From Pandoraea bronchicola (lineage in GTDB: Bacteria; Pseudomonadota; Gammaproteobacteria; Burkholderiales; Burkholderiaceae), in contig NZ_CABPST010000014.1 in the NCBI RefSeq assembly GCF_902459805.1, positions 62,001 to 126,000 on the forward strand: DNA of 64,000 nt, given 5' to 3'. The translations under genes were made by a program, and so were the position numbers. The notes beneath the pieces are model-generated. The model made no database searches and was not told the DNA's origin. It saw only the letters and a program-made list of their open reading frames with translations. Below are positions 9,304 to 17,944 of the stretch, one piece after another (position 1 is the first letter of the stretch; each line of letters begins with the position of its first letter).

Positions 9304-9342
9304 GAAAAAAAGCCCGCCGGGGTTTCCTCCGGCGGGTTTTTT
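9304..9342. terminator. Bidirectional intrinsic terminator
   Basis: Stem CCCGCCGG (9313-9320) pairs with CCGGCGGG (9329-9336), flanked by A7 on the left and T6 on the right. It serves both the antiporter gene and the convergent thioesterase gene. The stem and loop nearly match the terminator at 54758-54795. Confidence 0.9.
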
Positions 9343-9365
9343 ATCGTTGATGGCACTGCGTCGAC

Positions 9366-9932
9366 TTACGCCTTGGGAGGCGGAAAGTCGAAGATCAGGC
9401 ACGTAGTCGTGGCATGTGCGTACAGCGTGCCATCCGGTCCGACGATGCGCCCTTCGGCGATACCGACCTGGCGTCCGACCTGAATGATGTGGCCTTCGGC
9501 GCGCACGCAGGGGACATCGCGTGTGAGCGCGCGAACCATGTTGGTCTTGAGTTCCAGCGTGGTGTAGCTGCGTCCGGCAGGCAGTGTGGAATGGATCGCG
9601 CAGGCGACGGCGGAATCCAGCAGGGTCGCGTACCAGCCGCCATGCACAGAGCCGAGCGGGTTGTAATACGGCAATGCCGGGCGGCCCTGAAAGATGGCGT
9701 GGCCGTTCGTCACCTCGATGGCGATAAAACCCAGCGTCTCGCTGATCGGTGGCAGAGGCAATCTGCCATCGAACATCGCCTGAAAGATCTCCTCACCCGA
9801 CAGGCCGATGACGTCGGCGGGCGTTGCAACGCCGTAGCGCAAAGGGCCGCTGCGGGCGAGCCGCTCGCGCACGGCAGCTTCGTCGGCTTCCCATTGCGCT
9901 AGTACGGTAGCGGCATCCGGTCGGATATTCAT
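9366..9932 (-). CDS. PaaI-family hotdog-fold thioesterase
   Basis: A 188-residue single-domain acyl-CoA thioesterase-like protein. The hotdog signature is clear: NPLGSVHGGWYATLLDSA (about residues 91-108), with the conserved HGG and the helix Asp of PaaI-type enzymes. Strands YTTLELKTNMVRAL and VRAEGHIIQVGRQVGIAEGR follow. The N-terminal 55 residues form an extension seen in this subgroup. PaaI relatives hydrolyse aromatic or medium-chain acyl-CoA. The substrate here cannot be told from sequence, and neighbouring genes give no pathway hint. It is monocistronic and convergent with the antiporter gene. Confidence 0.85.
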   Translation of the reverse strand: MNIRPDAATVLAQWEADEAAVRERLARSGPLRYGVATPADVIGLSGEEIFQAMFDGRLPLPPISETLGFIAIEVTNGHAIFQGRPALPYYNPLGSVHGGWYATLLDSAVACAIHSTLPAGRSYTTLELKTNMVRALTRDVPCVRAEGHIIQVGRQVGIAEGRIVGPDGTLYAHATTTCLIFDFPPPKA

Positions 9933-10097
9933 GGCGTCTTCCTCGTAACTTTTATTATGCTAGGGATGCGCATGATTATAGAAGTCGCGGCGCGCGCCGG
10001 GGCATTCTGCGTTAGAGGGAAGCGTCGAGGCGAGGGCGCTGGGTGTGACGGCGCGCGCGCCGTCACCGCGACCCGAGCGCCCTCGTCGTTCGTTGGC

Positions 10098-10841
10098 TCA
10101 GGCCGCCTTTGCGTGACTGAGCCGATAGTTGGCCAACTCGTCGATGGTCAGGATCGGCAGGCCGTGTTGTTCGGCGAAGCGTTCGATGTCCGCGCCACGC
10201 GTCATGGTGCCGTCGGGATTCATCAACTCGCACAGTACGGCCGCGGGCTTCAGGCCGGCGAGAATCGCCAGATCCACCGAGCCTTCCGTATGACCGCGAC
10301 GCGTGAGCACACCACCGGGCTGCGCGCGCAGCGGGAAGACGTGGCCCGGGCGCGACAGGTCGGAGGGCTGGGCGTCGTCGGCAATCGCGGCGCGAATCGT
10401 GGTCACACGGTCGGCAGCCGAGACGCCGGTGCTCACGCCCTGACGCGCTTCGATCGTCACCGTGAACGCGGTGCCGTAGCGGCTTTCATTCTGCTCGACC
10501 ATCGGCGGCAGATCGAGACGGCGCAGGGTCTCGTCGGGCAGACACAGGCAGACGATGCCGCTGCACTCACGAATCAGCATGGCCATGGTGGCCGGGGTGA
10601 TTTTCTCTGCGGCGACGATCAGGTCGGCCTCGTTTTCGCGGTCGAGGTCGTCCATCAGAATGACGGGGCGACCTTCGCGCATGGCCTGGAGCGAGGCGGC
10701 CAGACGAACGTCGACCGGCGGCAGATGGGTGAATGCCGGGTAGGCGTGCAGATCGTCGGCCGTACCAGTCACATTGGCCGTATTCGTGGCCGGGGCAGTG
10801 TCGTGCGGTGCAGCTTGGGTGGTGCGGGTGATAACGGACAT
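10098..10841 (-). CDS. ribB: 3,4-dihydroxy-2-butanone 4-phosphate synthase RibB
   Basis: RibB converts ribulose 5-phosphate to 3,4-dihydroxy-2-butanone 4-phosphate plus formate, for riboflavin synthesis. Of the 247 residues, the first 38 are a low-complexity Ala/Thr-rich extension. The catalytic acidic loop [12 protein letters not shown] follows near residues 64-75, with the later [10 protein letters not shown] and [13 protein letters not shown] motifs. There is no GTP cyclohydrolase II domain, so this is the monofunctional form. The start has a strong ribosome site (GAGGAG) on the minus strand. It lies behind an FMN riboswitch at 10945-11113, so flavin represses it. Confidence 0.96.
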   Translation of the reverse strand: MSVITRTTQAAPHDTAPATNTANVTGTADDLHAYPAFTHLPPVDVRLAASLQAMREGRPVILMDDLDRENEADLIVAAEKITPATMAMLIRECSGIVCLCLPDETLRRLDLPPMVEQNESRYGTAFTVTIEARQGVSTGVSAADRVTTIRAAIADDAQPSDLSRPGHVFPLRAQPGGVLTRRGHTEGSVDLAILAGLKPAAVLCELMNPDGTMTRGADIERFAEQHGLPILTIDELANYRLSHAKAA

Positions 10842-10944
10842 GAAACGCTCCTCGCGTAAGTCAATCGGGCGAAAAACGTTTTCGGGGCATGCGAACGGAC
10901 GTCACCATGGAGCGGTGTCCCATGGCACGCGGGTATCGACGCAT

Positions 10945-11113
10945 CTTCTCTCATCCGGACTATAACCGTCGGCTCTGGCTTCGCACCAGATCTGCTGACC
11001 CTGCCGGTGTCACGAAAGCGACGGTGGCAAGCGCTCGCGGGCTCGTGACGCAAGCCGCTTTCGCTGCCTGGTGTCACATACCGCCGGTGGGGACTTTCAC
11101 CCCGCCCTGAAGA
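10945..11113 (-). promoter_or_regulatory. FMN riboswitch (RFN element) controlling ribB
   Basis: On the minus strand the leader reads CTTCAGGGCGGGGTGAAAGT, then CCCCACCGGCGGTA. It closes with GAAGCCAGAGCCGACGGTTA followed by TAGTCCGGATGAGAGAAG. These are the near-invariant blocks of the RFN aptamer. One variable helix is extended and is capped by complementary CGAAAGCG/CGCTTTCG arms. Downstream, before ribB, two CCATGG palindromes can pair with each other and may take part in the expression platform. The usual effect is FMN-dependent repression of riboflavin genes. Confidence 0.95.
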
Positions 11114-11135
11114 CGTGTATGCCGCACGCTCGGCA

Positions 11136-11158
11136 CCACGCGGTAACTTATCGCGTGG
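11136..11158 (-). other. Hairpin in the leader upstream of the FMN riboswitch
   Basis: CCACGCG (11136-11142) pairs with CGCGTGG (11152-11158) around a 9-base loop. It is at the 5' side of the RFN element on the ribB transcript. Function unknown; it may only protect the leader end. Confidence 0.45.
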
Positions 11159-11338
11159 CGTCTTTGCGTATTCGGCGAGAGAGAGCGTAGCACAAGGTGT
11201 CGCCGGTCTGCAGGGAAGACTGCGCGGCGCGCGTGGGATTGGTGCAGGCCGGGGGCGGACGTTTCGTCGGCAAGAGGCGATGTCAAACGCCGCAGGGCCA
11301 TGCGAGGCTCGCGGCATCAGACGTGCACGATGTGAGGC

Positions 11339-11539
11339 TCAGGCGGGGACGCCCTTGACCGTGTAGCCGGCGTCGGTGATCGCAGCGCTGACTTCGGACG
11401 GCGAGAGACGGCTTTCGACGTCGACGCGCCCGGCAGCCAGATCCACGTTGACCTTGGCCGAAGCATCGCGCTCGGTGATTGCACGCGTGACGGCCTTGAC
11501 GCAATGACCGCAGCTCATACCTTCGACTTGCACTTGCAT
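11339..11539 (-). CDS. copZ: Copper chaperone CopZ (heavy-metal-associated domain)
   Basis: A 66-residue single HMA-domain protein that carries Cu(I) in the cytoplasm and hands it to CopA or CueR. The metal site is MSCGHC (residues 8-13, cysteines 10 and 13), set in the beta-alpha-beta-beta-alpha-beta pattern expected of the fold. The ribosome site AAGGAG lies seven bases before the ATG. It is divergent from copA and has its own CueR-type promoter at 11587-11617, so both respond to copper. Confidence 0.93.
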   Translation of the reverse strand: MQVQVEGMSCGHCVKAVTRAITERDASAKVNVDLAAGRVDVESRLSPSEVSAAITDAGYTVKGVPA

Positions 11540-11586
11540 GTTGAACTCCTTGAAAGAGGTTTCGATTCCGCGAATCAGGTGACTGA

Positions 11587-11617
11587 ATCATAGACCTTCC
11601 CACAACAGGAAGCTCAA
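11587..11617 (-). promoter_or_regulatory. CueR-activated promoter of copZ (19-bp spacer)
   Basis: Read on the minus strand, the -35 is TTGAGC (11612-11617) and the -10 is TATGAT (11587-11592), separated by exactly 19 bases. The spacer holds the dyad AGCTTCC/GGAAGGT. The long spacer with a centred dyad is the hallmark of MerR-family activation. Confidence 0.88.
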
Positions 11618-11741
11618 GCGCTTTTTCAGCCGATTCGTGTGATCGCTCAGACGCCACCCAAACCCGGGCGGTTCCGGGCGCGTTATGGTGATAGCTGGCG
11701 GGTTGTCATGTGGCGGACAGCGACACGTCAACGCGAGTTGC

Positions 11742-11772
11742 TTGACCTTCCTGTCATAGCAAGGTCTATGCT
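11742..11772 (+). promoter_or_regulatory. CueR-activated promoter of copA (19-bp spacer)
   Basis: The -35 is TTGACC (11742-11747), the -10 is TATGCT (11767-11772), and the spacer is 19 bases. The dyad GACCTT/AAGGTC lies at 11744-11749 and 11761-11766. Transcription would start near 11779, so the GTG at 11773 cannot be the copA start. Confidence 0.9.
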
Positions 11773-11808
11773 GTGACGCATGATGACAGTCTTCCTGGAG
11801 ACCATGAA

Positions 11809-14313
11809 ATGACTCAGAACTGGTCGGTCGGTATTGAAGGCATGACCTGCGCTTCTTGTGTGACGCGGGTAGAGAAGGCGCTGCGGCGAGCGCCGGGCGT
11901 GGCCGGCGCCAACGTCAACCTCGCGACCGAAACCGCTTCCGTGCAGGCTGCACCCGACGTGTCAACTGCGGCGTTTCTGGGTGCCGTGGAGACGGCCGTG
12001 AGCGACGCGGGGTATCAAATCGCAGAACAGTCGTTCGAGCTGGCCATTGGCGGCATGACCTGCGCATCGTGCGCGGGGCGTGTGGAAAAAGCCCTTCGGA
12101 GTGTGCCGGGTGTGGTCGAAGCCAACGTCAATCTGGCAACGGAGCGTGCTGCCGTGCGCGGTGTGCGGGGCGTTGTCGACGTGGCGGCGCTCGGCGCTGC
12201 CGTTGAGAAGGCGGGGTACGAAGCCTCGCCGGTCATTGACCCGGCGCAGGCAGTGACTTCGCAGGAGGGCCCCACGTGGTGGCCGGTGGCAGTGGCGGCT
12301 CTGCTGTCGCTGCCGCTGCTGTTGCCGATGCTGCTCGAGCCGTTCGGCATTCACCTGATGCCGCCGTCGTGGGTGCAATGGCTGCTCGCAACGCCGGTGC
12401 AGTTCTGGCTGGGCGCACGCTTCTATCGAGCGGGTTACAAGGCGGTGCGTGCGGGTAGCGGCAATATGGATTTACTGGTGGCTTTGGGCACGTCTGCGGC
12501 CTACGGTCTGAGTTTGTACGAATGGTGGCGCGCGCCGGCGGGCAGTATGCCGCATCTGTATTTCGAAGCAGCGGCTGTCGTCATTACGCTGGTGCTGCTT
12601 GGCAAGTGGCTCGAAGCGCGAGCGAAGCGCCGCACCGTAGCAGCGATTCGAGCGCTTGCGGCGTTGCGTCCCGAAACGGCACGAGTGCTGCGCGACCCGC
12701 AAGGCGCCGCGAACGAAGTCACGACGCCGTTGGGGCAAGTGAAGGTCGGCGACTGGGTGGTGGTGCGTGCCGGTGAGCGTGTGCCGGTCGATGGTGAGAT
12801 TCGCGACGGAGCAAGCCAGCTTGATGAATCGTTACTGACCGGCGAGCCGCTGCCGATCGACAAGGCGGCGGGTGACAAAGTCGTCGGCGGCTCAATCAAC
12901 GGCGCCGGGACGCTGCAGATCGAGACGACGGCAGTCGGTGCTGATACGGCACTGGCCCGGATTATTCGCATGGTCGAAGACGCACAGGCCGGCAAGGCGC
13001 CGATTCAACGTGCCGTCGACCGGGTGGCCGCGGTGTTTGTGCCTGTGGTCGTACTCATTGCGGTGGTGACGGTGGCTGCTGGCTGGGCGCTGGGTATCGG
13101 CGTCGAGGCCGCGCTGCTCAACGCGGTGGCGGTGCTGGTCATCGCGTGCCCGTGTGCGCTGGGGCTGGCGACCCCTGCCGCGATCATGGTGGGCACCGGG
13201 GCGGCAGCGCGGCAGGGAATTCTCATCAAGGATGCCGAAGCGCTCGAATTGGCACATCGCATCAGCGTGGTTGCATTCGACAAAACAGGGACGCTGACCG
13301 AAGGCAAACCGAGACTGGTAGCCCATCTGCCTGCACAGGGCGTGAGCGCCGAGACGTTGCTGTGCTGGGCAGCAGCGGTGCAATCGGGGAGCTCGCATCC
13401 GCTCGCGAAAGCAGTCATGACGGCAGCGGAAGACGCCGGACTGGCGGCGTTCGTACCACTCGCGTCTGATATTGCTGCATTGCCGGGCAGAGGAATGCGG
13501 GCGCGCATCGAGGAGGTGGGCGACTCGCGTGGCGTCCATCCGCTGCAACTGGGCAACGCCCGGTTACTTGAGGAACTGGGCATCTCGCAAGGGGCGTTGG
13601 CCGACGAAGCCAGGCGTCTGGCGGCCGAGGGGCGCACTGTCTCGTGGCTGGTAGAGGCCGGTGAAGCGGGCGAACACGCTGGTGAGGCGCGGTTGCTCGG
13701 GCTGTTGGCGTTCGGTGACACACTCAAAGCTACCGCGCGCCCGGCCATCGACCGCTTGCATGCCCTCGGCGTGCGCTGCGTGATGGTCACGGGGGATAAT
13801 GCCGGAAGCGCCAAGGCGGTGGCCGATGCCTTGGGACTCGACGAAGTTCATGCGGATGTGCTGCCGGAGCGCAAAGCGGAGGTAATTGCGCAACTCAAGC
13901 GCGATGGTGCGGTCGTAGCCATGGTGGGCGATGGCATCAACGATGCGCCGGCACTTGCCGCAGCCGACGTCGGTATTGCGATGGGCTCAGGCACCGATGT
14001 GGCGATGCAGACGGCGGGCATCACACTGATGCGTGGCGATCCGCTGCGAGTTGCCGACGCCATTGATGTCTCGCGCCGGACGTGGTCGAAGATTCGTCAG
14101 AACCTGTTTTGGGCCTTCGCGTACAACGTGATCGGAATTCCGCTGGCAGCCTTCGGGTTGTTGAGTCCGGTGATCGCGGGCGCAGCGATGGCGCTCAGCA
14201 GTGTCAGTGTGGTGAGCAATGCGCTGTTGCTGCGCCAGTGGCGTCCGGTGGTACAAGCGGCCAATGCGAGCGCTGGAGGTCGTATCGGCAAGGCCCGTCG
14301 CGTCGGCATCTGA
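11809..14313 (+). CDS. copA: Copper-exporting P1B-type ATPase CopA
   Basis: An 834-residue inner-membrane ATPase that pumps Cu(I) out of the cytoplasm. Two N-terminal HMA domains carry GMTCASC, with cysteines at 14/17 and 85/88. The transmembrane metal site is CPC at 447-449 ([13 protein letters not shown]). The phosphorylated aspartate is in DKTGT at 491-495. TGEP (actuator), SSHPLA (nucleotide domain) and [10 protein letters not shown] (hinge) follow in order. The ATG at 11809 has GGAG eight bases upstream and lies after the CueR promoter. A GTG at 11773 is in frame but inside the promoter region. It diverges from copZ; cueR lies 1 kb downstream. Confidence 0.96.
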   Translation: MTQNWSVGIEGMTCASCVTRVEKALRRAPGVAGANVNLATETASVQAAPDVSTAAFLGAVETAVSDAGYQIAEQSFELAIGGMTCASCAGRVEKALRSVPGVVEANVNLATERAAVRGVRGVVDVAALGAAVEKAGYEASPVIDPAQAVTSQEGPTWWPVAVAALLSLPLLLPMLLEPFGIHLMPPSWVQWLLATPVQFWLGARFYRAGYKAVRAGSGNMDLLVALGTSAAYGLSLYEWWRAPAGSMPHLYFEAAAVVITLVLLGKWLEARAKRRTVAAIRALAALRPETARVLRDPQGAANEVTTPLGQVKVGDWVVVRAGERVPVDGEIRDGASQLDESLLTGEPLPIDKAAGDKVVGGSINGAGTLQIETTAVGADTALARIIRMVEDAQAGKAPIQRAVDRVAAVFVPVVVLIAVVTVAAGWALGIGVEAALLNAVAVLVIACPCALGLATPAAIMVGTGAAARQGILIKDAEALELAHRISVVAFDKTGTLTEGKPRLVAHLPAQGVSAETLLCWAAAVQSGSSHPLAKAVMTAAEDAGLAAFVPLASDIAALPGRGMRARIEEVGDSRGVHPLQLGNARLLEELGISQGALADEARRLAAEGRTVSWLVEAGEAGEHAGEARLLGLLAFGDTLKATARPAIDRLHALGVRCVMVTGDNAGSAKAVADALGLDEVHADVLPERKAEVIAQLKRDGAVVAMVGDGINDAPALAAADVGIAMGSGTDVAMQTAGITLMRGDPLRVADAIDVSRRTWSKIRQNLFWAFAYNVIGIPLAAFGLLSPVIAGAAMALSSVSVVSNALLLRQWRPVVQAANASAGGRIGKARRVGI

Positions 14314-14475
14314 GGACGGTTTGCCCCGGCACACGGTGAACGGCGCATAATGAATTTATGAAGGAGACGTTCTGACAGGGTTCGCCCGGGGCGTCGCCTG
14401 AATTTTCATCTGACTTTAAATTCGCCGAAGGCGACGTCATCTTGGTGGTTTCGTCTTTCTTCTGGCGCGGAGTTG

Positions 14476-15294
14476 ATGCTGCCGAATATGAATAGTCTGC
14501 ATATCGCGAGTTACAACATCCACAAGGGCTTTTCTGCGTTCAACCGGTTGCGCGTTCACGAGTTGCGCGCAGGGTTGGAGGGACTGGCGCCGGATCTCGT
14601 CTTCCTCCAGGAAGTGCAGGGCATGCACCAGCGCCACGCGATGCGTCACAGTAACTGGCCTGCACAGCCGCAATACGAGTTTCTGGCTGAAGGCATGTGG
14701 CACGACCATGCTTACGGACGCAATGTCGTTTATGAGCATGGGCATCATGGCAACGCGATTCTGAGTCGTTATCCGATCGTCCGGTCGGACAACCATGACA
14801 TCACAACCTACAGTTTCGAGAAGCGCGGCATGCTGCATTGCGAGATTGCCGTGCCGGGCCTGACGCAGCCGTTGCATTGCCTGTGTGTGCATTTATCTCT
14901 GGCGGGCCCAGGACGCCGCCGCCAGTTCGAGATGCTGGCGGAGCGCGTTGCCGATACCATTCCCGCAGATGCGCCATTAATCATCGCGGGCGACTTCAAC
15001 GATTGGAGCAATCAGGCGGATCGGCTGCTGGCGGAAAAGCTGGCGCTGACCGAGGTGTTTCAGAATAGCGCGGGGCGTCCCGCACGTAGTTTTCCGAGCG
15101 GATTGCCGCTTTTACGACTTGACCGCATATACTCTCGCGGCTTTCATATCGAAGGGGCACAAGTTTTGCGCGGACGCCCCTGGTCACGGATTTCCGATCA
15201 TTCCCCTATTAGCGCCCGGCTCGTGCTGTCGGATGCCGACAAGGCGGTGAACGGTTCCTCCACCCCGTCGTTCAACCCTCGTTCCCCCCAGTGA
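14476..15294 (+). CDS. Endonuclease/exonuclease/phosphatase (EEP) family protein
   Basis: A 272-residue protein of the EEP superfamily, which includes DNase I-like nucleases and phosphodiesterases. Conserved elements are YNIHKGF (Asn and His near the start), DLVFLQEV (metal-binding Glu), IIAGDFNDW (Asp/Asn) and the C-terminal SDHSPI, the catalytic Asp-His pair. It has no signal peptide, so it should be cytoplasmic. GGAG just before the ATG at 14476 gives a short spacing; ATG 14488 is an alternative. It lies between copA and cueR, ending seven bases before cueR, so the two are likely co-transcribed. A link to copper damage is only contextual. Confidence 0.85.
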   Translation: MLPNMNSLHIASYNIHKGFSAFNRLRVHELRAGLEGLAPDLVFLQEVQGMHQRHAMRHSNWPAQPQYEFLAEGMWHDHAYGRNVVYEHGHHGNAILSRYPIVRSDNHDITTYSFEKRGMLHCEIAVPGLTQPLHCLCVHLSLAGPGRRRQFEMLAERVADTIPADAPLIIAGDFNDWSNQADRLLAEKLALTEVFQNSAGRPARSFPSGLPLLRLDRIYSRGFHIEGAQVLRGRPWSRISDHSPISARLVLSDADKAVNGSSTPSFNPRSPQ

Positions 15295-15301
15295 GGCAGC
15301 C

Positions 15302-15862
15302 ATGAACATCGGACAAGCGGCACAGGCCAGCGGCGTGACGGCCAAGATGATCCGATACTACGAGAGTATCGGCCTGATGCCTCCGAGCCCTCGCTCCGAG
15401 GCCGGTTATCGGCGATACGGCGAGCAGGATCTTCATCTGCTTCGCTTCATTCGCCAGTCGCGACGCTTGGGGTTCGGGATCGATCAGATCCGCCAGTTGC
15501 TGGCGCTTTGGCAGGATCGTGGTCGTTCCAGCGCGCAGGTGAAAGCACTCGCGCAATCTCATGTCGATGAACTCAATCAGCGCATTGGCGAACTCGTGGC
15601 CATGCGAGACACGCTTTCTCATCTCGCCATGCATTGCCATGGCGACGACCGTCCTGACTGCCCGATACTGGAGGGCATTGCTGCCGCAGCGCTTCCCGGC
15701 AACCTGGGCGCCAAGACGGAGCCTTCCGCAAGCCCGAAGACGTCTTGCAGTCCCGCGCAGCAGGCAACGGCAGTGGATGCAGTGGCCGTCGACGCCCCGG
15801 CCGCAGCGGGCAATCCGGCCGACGACAGTGACAGTCAGGCCCGTCATGTTCCTCAGGGATAA
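15302..15862 (+). CDS. cueR: Copper-responsive MerR-family regulator CueR
   Basis: A 186-residue MerR-type activator. The helix-turn-helix (MNIGQAAQASGVTAKMIRYY) and the wing (GYRRYGEQDLHLL) come first, then the dimerising coiled coil. The metal loop HCHGDDRPDC places cysteines at exactly 112 and 120, the Cu(I) ligand positions of E. coli CueR. It has a roughly 50-residue C-terminal tail rich in Ala, Pro and Thr that ordinary CueR (about 135 residues) lacks. Two matching 19-bp-spacer promoters, for copZ and copA, lie within 3.7 kb upstream. Confidence 0.93.
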   Translation: MNIGQAAQASGVTAKMIRYYESIGLMPPSPRSEAGYRRYGEQDLHLLRFIRQSRRLGFGIDQIRQLLALWQDRGRSSAQVKALAQSHVDELNQRIGELVAMRDTLSHLAMHCHGDDRPDCPILEGIAAAALPGNLGAKTEPSASPKTSCSPAQQATAVDAVAVDAPAAAGNPADDSDSQARHVPQG

Positions 15863-15907
15863 ATCACCGGGGGCGCCACTCATGGGCGTCTAACCACCTC
15901 ACATGAC

Positions 15908-15932
15908 GCGCCGCAGCAGCGGCGCTTTTTTT
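15908..15932 (+). terminator. Intrinsic terminator after cueR
   Basis: GCGCCGC (15908-15914), loop AGCA, GCGGCGC (15919-15925), then seven T. It ends the nuclease-cueR transcript. Confidence 0.92.
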
Positions 15933-16084
15933 ATCTCTCGAATTTTGATCGGTCCCTGCGGCGGTGCGTCACAGGTACGTCTTTGAGTGTGTCGAATTTT
16001 AGTTAAGCAATTGATTTTTATATTGTATTTTTGGAATTGACTGTATTCGAAGCAAGGCTCTAGCAGATTTTTTGTTGTTTTTAC

Positions 16085-16123
16085 ATATAGGGGCTAACCC
16101 TTAACGGGAAAACCCTATATAAT
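16085..16123 (+). promoter_or_regulatory. Symmetrical promoter/operator upstream of the DUF3563 gene
   Basis: A consensus -10 TATAAT lies at 16118-16123. It overlaps the right arm of the perfect inverted repeat ATATAGGG (16085-16092) / CCCTATAT (16113-16120). Inside it are two smaller symmetries, GGG-CTAA-CCC and GGG-AAAA-CCC. No good -35 hexamer is present, so an activator or unusual sigma usage is possible. The surrounding DNA from 15990 is strikingly AT-rich for this chromosome. Confidence 0.6.
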
Positions 16124-16171
16124 GCGAAGCACTGCTGCAATGCAGCACACTAAATGAACTGGAGAAACGTC

Positions 16172-16312
16172 ATGTTTGCCGCCCTGTTTGAAGTCGTGAA
16201 CACTTGGTTTGAAACCGCTGAACGTCGTCGTCGTGAAGCGTTCCTGGCTGAGTCGAAGGACATCATTGAGCTGGAACAACGTATCCGCGCGCTCGAAACC
16301 GCCGGTTACTAA
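16172..16312 (+). CDS. DUF3563 family microprotein (46 residues)
   Basis: A small protein starting MFAALFEVVNTWFETAERRR and ending LETAGY. The ribosome site GGAG is seven bases before the ATG. The sequence matches the pattern of DUF3563, short proteins common in Burkholderiaceae: an aromatic amphipathic N-terminus, a run of arginines, then an acidic/basic helix (SKDIIELEQRIRALE). Function is unknown. It is too short to carry an enzyme fold and could be a membrane-surface or protein-binding helix. Its strong -10 and separate terminator suggest an abundant single-gene transcript. Confidence 0.78.
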   Translation: MFAALFEVVNTWFETAERRRREAFLAESKDIIELEQRIRALETAGY

Positions 16313-16475
16313 GCAGTCTGTAGCAAGTCCTTCCGGACGAGCGGTCGTCGCTGGCGCAATCAGGCAAGTCGATCGTCACACCGGGCGATCCCCGTCATCG
16401 ATGTGGTGACGTGCGACGGCGCCCAACCGTGAGTCCGGATGCCAATCTCTGTTGTTCCCGGGATTGGCTCGCGCG

Positions 16476-16499
16476 AGCCCGCCACTTTGGCGGGCTTTG
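16476..16499 (+). terminator. Intrinsic terminator downstream of the DUF3563 gene
   Basis: AGCCCGCCA (16476-16484), three-base loop, TGGCGGGCT (16488-16496), then TTG. The stem is strong but the T-tract short. It lies about 165 bases after the microprotein stop, leaving a long 3' untranslated region or a possible 3'-derived RNA. Confidence 0.7.
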
Positions 16500-16606
16500 T
16501 CGTTTACGCGCCCCTCAACGGCTCCCCCTAAAGAGGAAGCGCACTCCGCGGTCACGCCCTGATGCTGTCAGCAGACGGGGGCGTTTTCTTATCGGGGGAT
16601 GAACGT

Positions 16607-17062
16607 CTACTTCTCGATAGTGAACTCGGTGGCGATCGCGGCGCCGTTGGCGAGCGAAGTCACGCCGTAGTACTTGTCACCGACCTTGAACATGAAGCGG
16701 CACCAGTTCTCGGTGAGTGCCCGCCACTCCAGGTTCACGCAATACGATCCATTGTCATTGACCGACCAGGTGCCGGTGGCATGCGCGACCTGGACCAGGC
16801 GTCCCCCCGATCCGATGTTGCCCTTGTTGTCACTCGTGGCATTGAGCGAGCCATTGGTGTCGTTGACCCATTTGCGCGTACTGCCGTTGTTGAGGACGTT
16901 GGTGACGTGGGCGCCGGGCATCAGTGAACGCAAGTCGTCGACGCTGAGTTGTTGGCCGTTGGCGTCCTTGAGGTCGGACAGGCGCATGGGGTCGGCATAC
17001 GCGAGTGACGACAGCGCAAGCAGGCCGACGGCGATGATGGGGGAAGCAAAGCGGGGAACCAT
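16607..17062 (-). CDS. Secreted small protein, DUF995-like
   Basis: A 151-residue exported protein. The signal peptide MVPRFASPIIAVGLLALSS ends near AYA-DP (about residue 23). The mature part contains LRSLMPGAHVTNVLN and GTWSVNDNGSYCVNLEW, then ENWCRFMFKVGDKYYG. A W-x-G-x-YC pattern with a second Cys suggests one disulfide. It resembles DUF995 proteins of unknown function, a family call I hold loosely. The ATG at 17062 has GGAG five bases upstream, which settles the start against the longer frame to 17242. It appears monocistronic. Confidence 0.65.
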   Translation of the reverse strand: MVPRFASPIIAVGLLALSSLAYADPMRLSDLKDANGQQLSVDDLRSLMPGAHVTNVLNNGSTRKWVNDTNGSLNATSDNKGNIGSGGRLVQVAHATGTWSVNDNGSYCVNLEWRALTENWCRFMFKVGDKYYGVTSLANGAAIATEFTIEK

Positions 17063-17278
17063 GATGACTCCTGGACGTAGCCTGATTGGCGCCTGACGCG
17101 CGTGCACGCGTCGTCTGACGTTGTTGTCCCGTGCTCGGGGCACGGTGTGGCTATCGGTCCGGGTAGTGCGTAGTAATGCGTTACCACTATAGGTGACGTT
17201 CCGACGTCTGCACAGTCGGGCGCACCCCGGACATGCGGTCAACCGGCGACCGCACCGGCCCAGGGTGCCGGACTAACC

Positions 17279-17944
17279 TCAGTCCGTGCCGTATTTCGGC
17301 GAGCGCGGGCCGTAGAGCAGGCCGTTGGCGCGCCCAGCGGACAGCAGGCGTGCATTGGCTGTGCCTGCGACGGTGTAGCCAGCGTTCGACACGCTGTTGA
17401 CGATCTGCTTGACCGCCGCCGTGATCAGCATGCCGATCAGGCCGCCGCCGCTGTTGTTATTCCCCTCGTTGTTCGATGCAGTGGCCGCGCCACTCCACAG
17501 CTTGGCGCCGTTGCGAAGGTCGATGAGTTCGGCCGAGACCGTCACCACGGTGGCGCTGTCGAGCACCATGTACTTCGTGCCGTACTGTGTGATCTTGATG
17601 TAGAGCGCTGCGTCGGCACCGAAAATCTCGCGCAGCTTGGCCGGACTTACCTGATGGATGTCACCCGCGACCGTCAGACCGTTCTGACGGAACGACTCGT
17701 CAACGAGTGCCACCGGCATCACGTAGTAGCCTGCCTCGCCAAGCGGCACGCTGACCTGCGACAGCACGCTGTAAGTCGCATCGATATCAGGCGACTCGTT
17801 CAGCGGCGGCAACACCAGAATCGACTTCGGCTTGCTTTCCTTGAACGCAGTGTAGTCGTACGGCTTTGCCTGGTGCACCGCGCAACCCGTCATCACGGCG
17901 GCCAATGCCGCTACCGTCATCCATTTGCAGAGTCGCGCAATCAT
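17279..17944 (-). CDS. DUF799 lipoprotein (GNA1162-like)
   Basis: A 221-residue lipoprotein with lipobox MTGC (Cys21). The mature region opens with SILVLPPLNES, typical of DUF799/GNA1162-type proteins, whose fold resembles the TolB N-terminal or CsgG nucleotide-like domain. It continues with YVMPVALVDESFRQNGL and LYIKITQYGTKY. It ends a three-gene run after a CsgG-like protein and a DUF4810 lipoprotein, overlapping the latter by four bases (ATGA). The trio is conserved in other Proteobacteria, including Neisseria. A role in envelope assembly or secretion is suspected, not shown. Confidence 0.85.
   Translation of the reverse strand: MIARLCKWMTVAALAAVMTGCAVHQAKPYDYTAFKESKPKSILVLPPLNESPDIDATYSVLSQVSVPLGEAGYYVMPVALVDESFRQNGLTVAGDIHQVSPAKLREIFGADAALYIKITQYGTKYMVLDSATVVTVSAELIDLRNGAKLWSGAATASNNEGNNNSGGGLIGMLITAAVKQIVNSVSNAGYTVAGTANARLLSAGRANGLLYGPRSPKYGTD

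Noticed and set aside
11773-11808. In-frame GTG as the copA start
   Set aside because: It directly follows the -10 of the CueR promoter, before the likely transcription start, and has no ribosome site; ATG 11809 has GGAG.
14392-14436. CGTCGCCT/AGGCGACG inverted repeat as a copA terminator
   Set aside because: The loop is about 29 bases and there is no T-tract, so intrinsic termination is unlikely.
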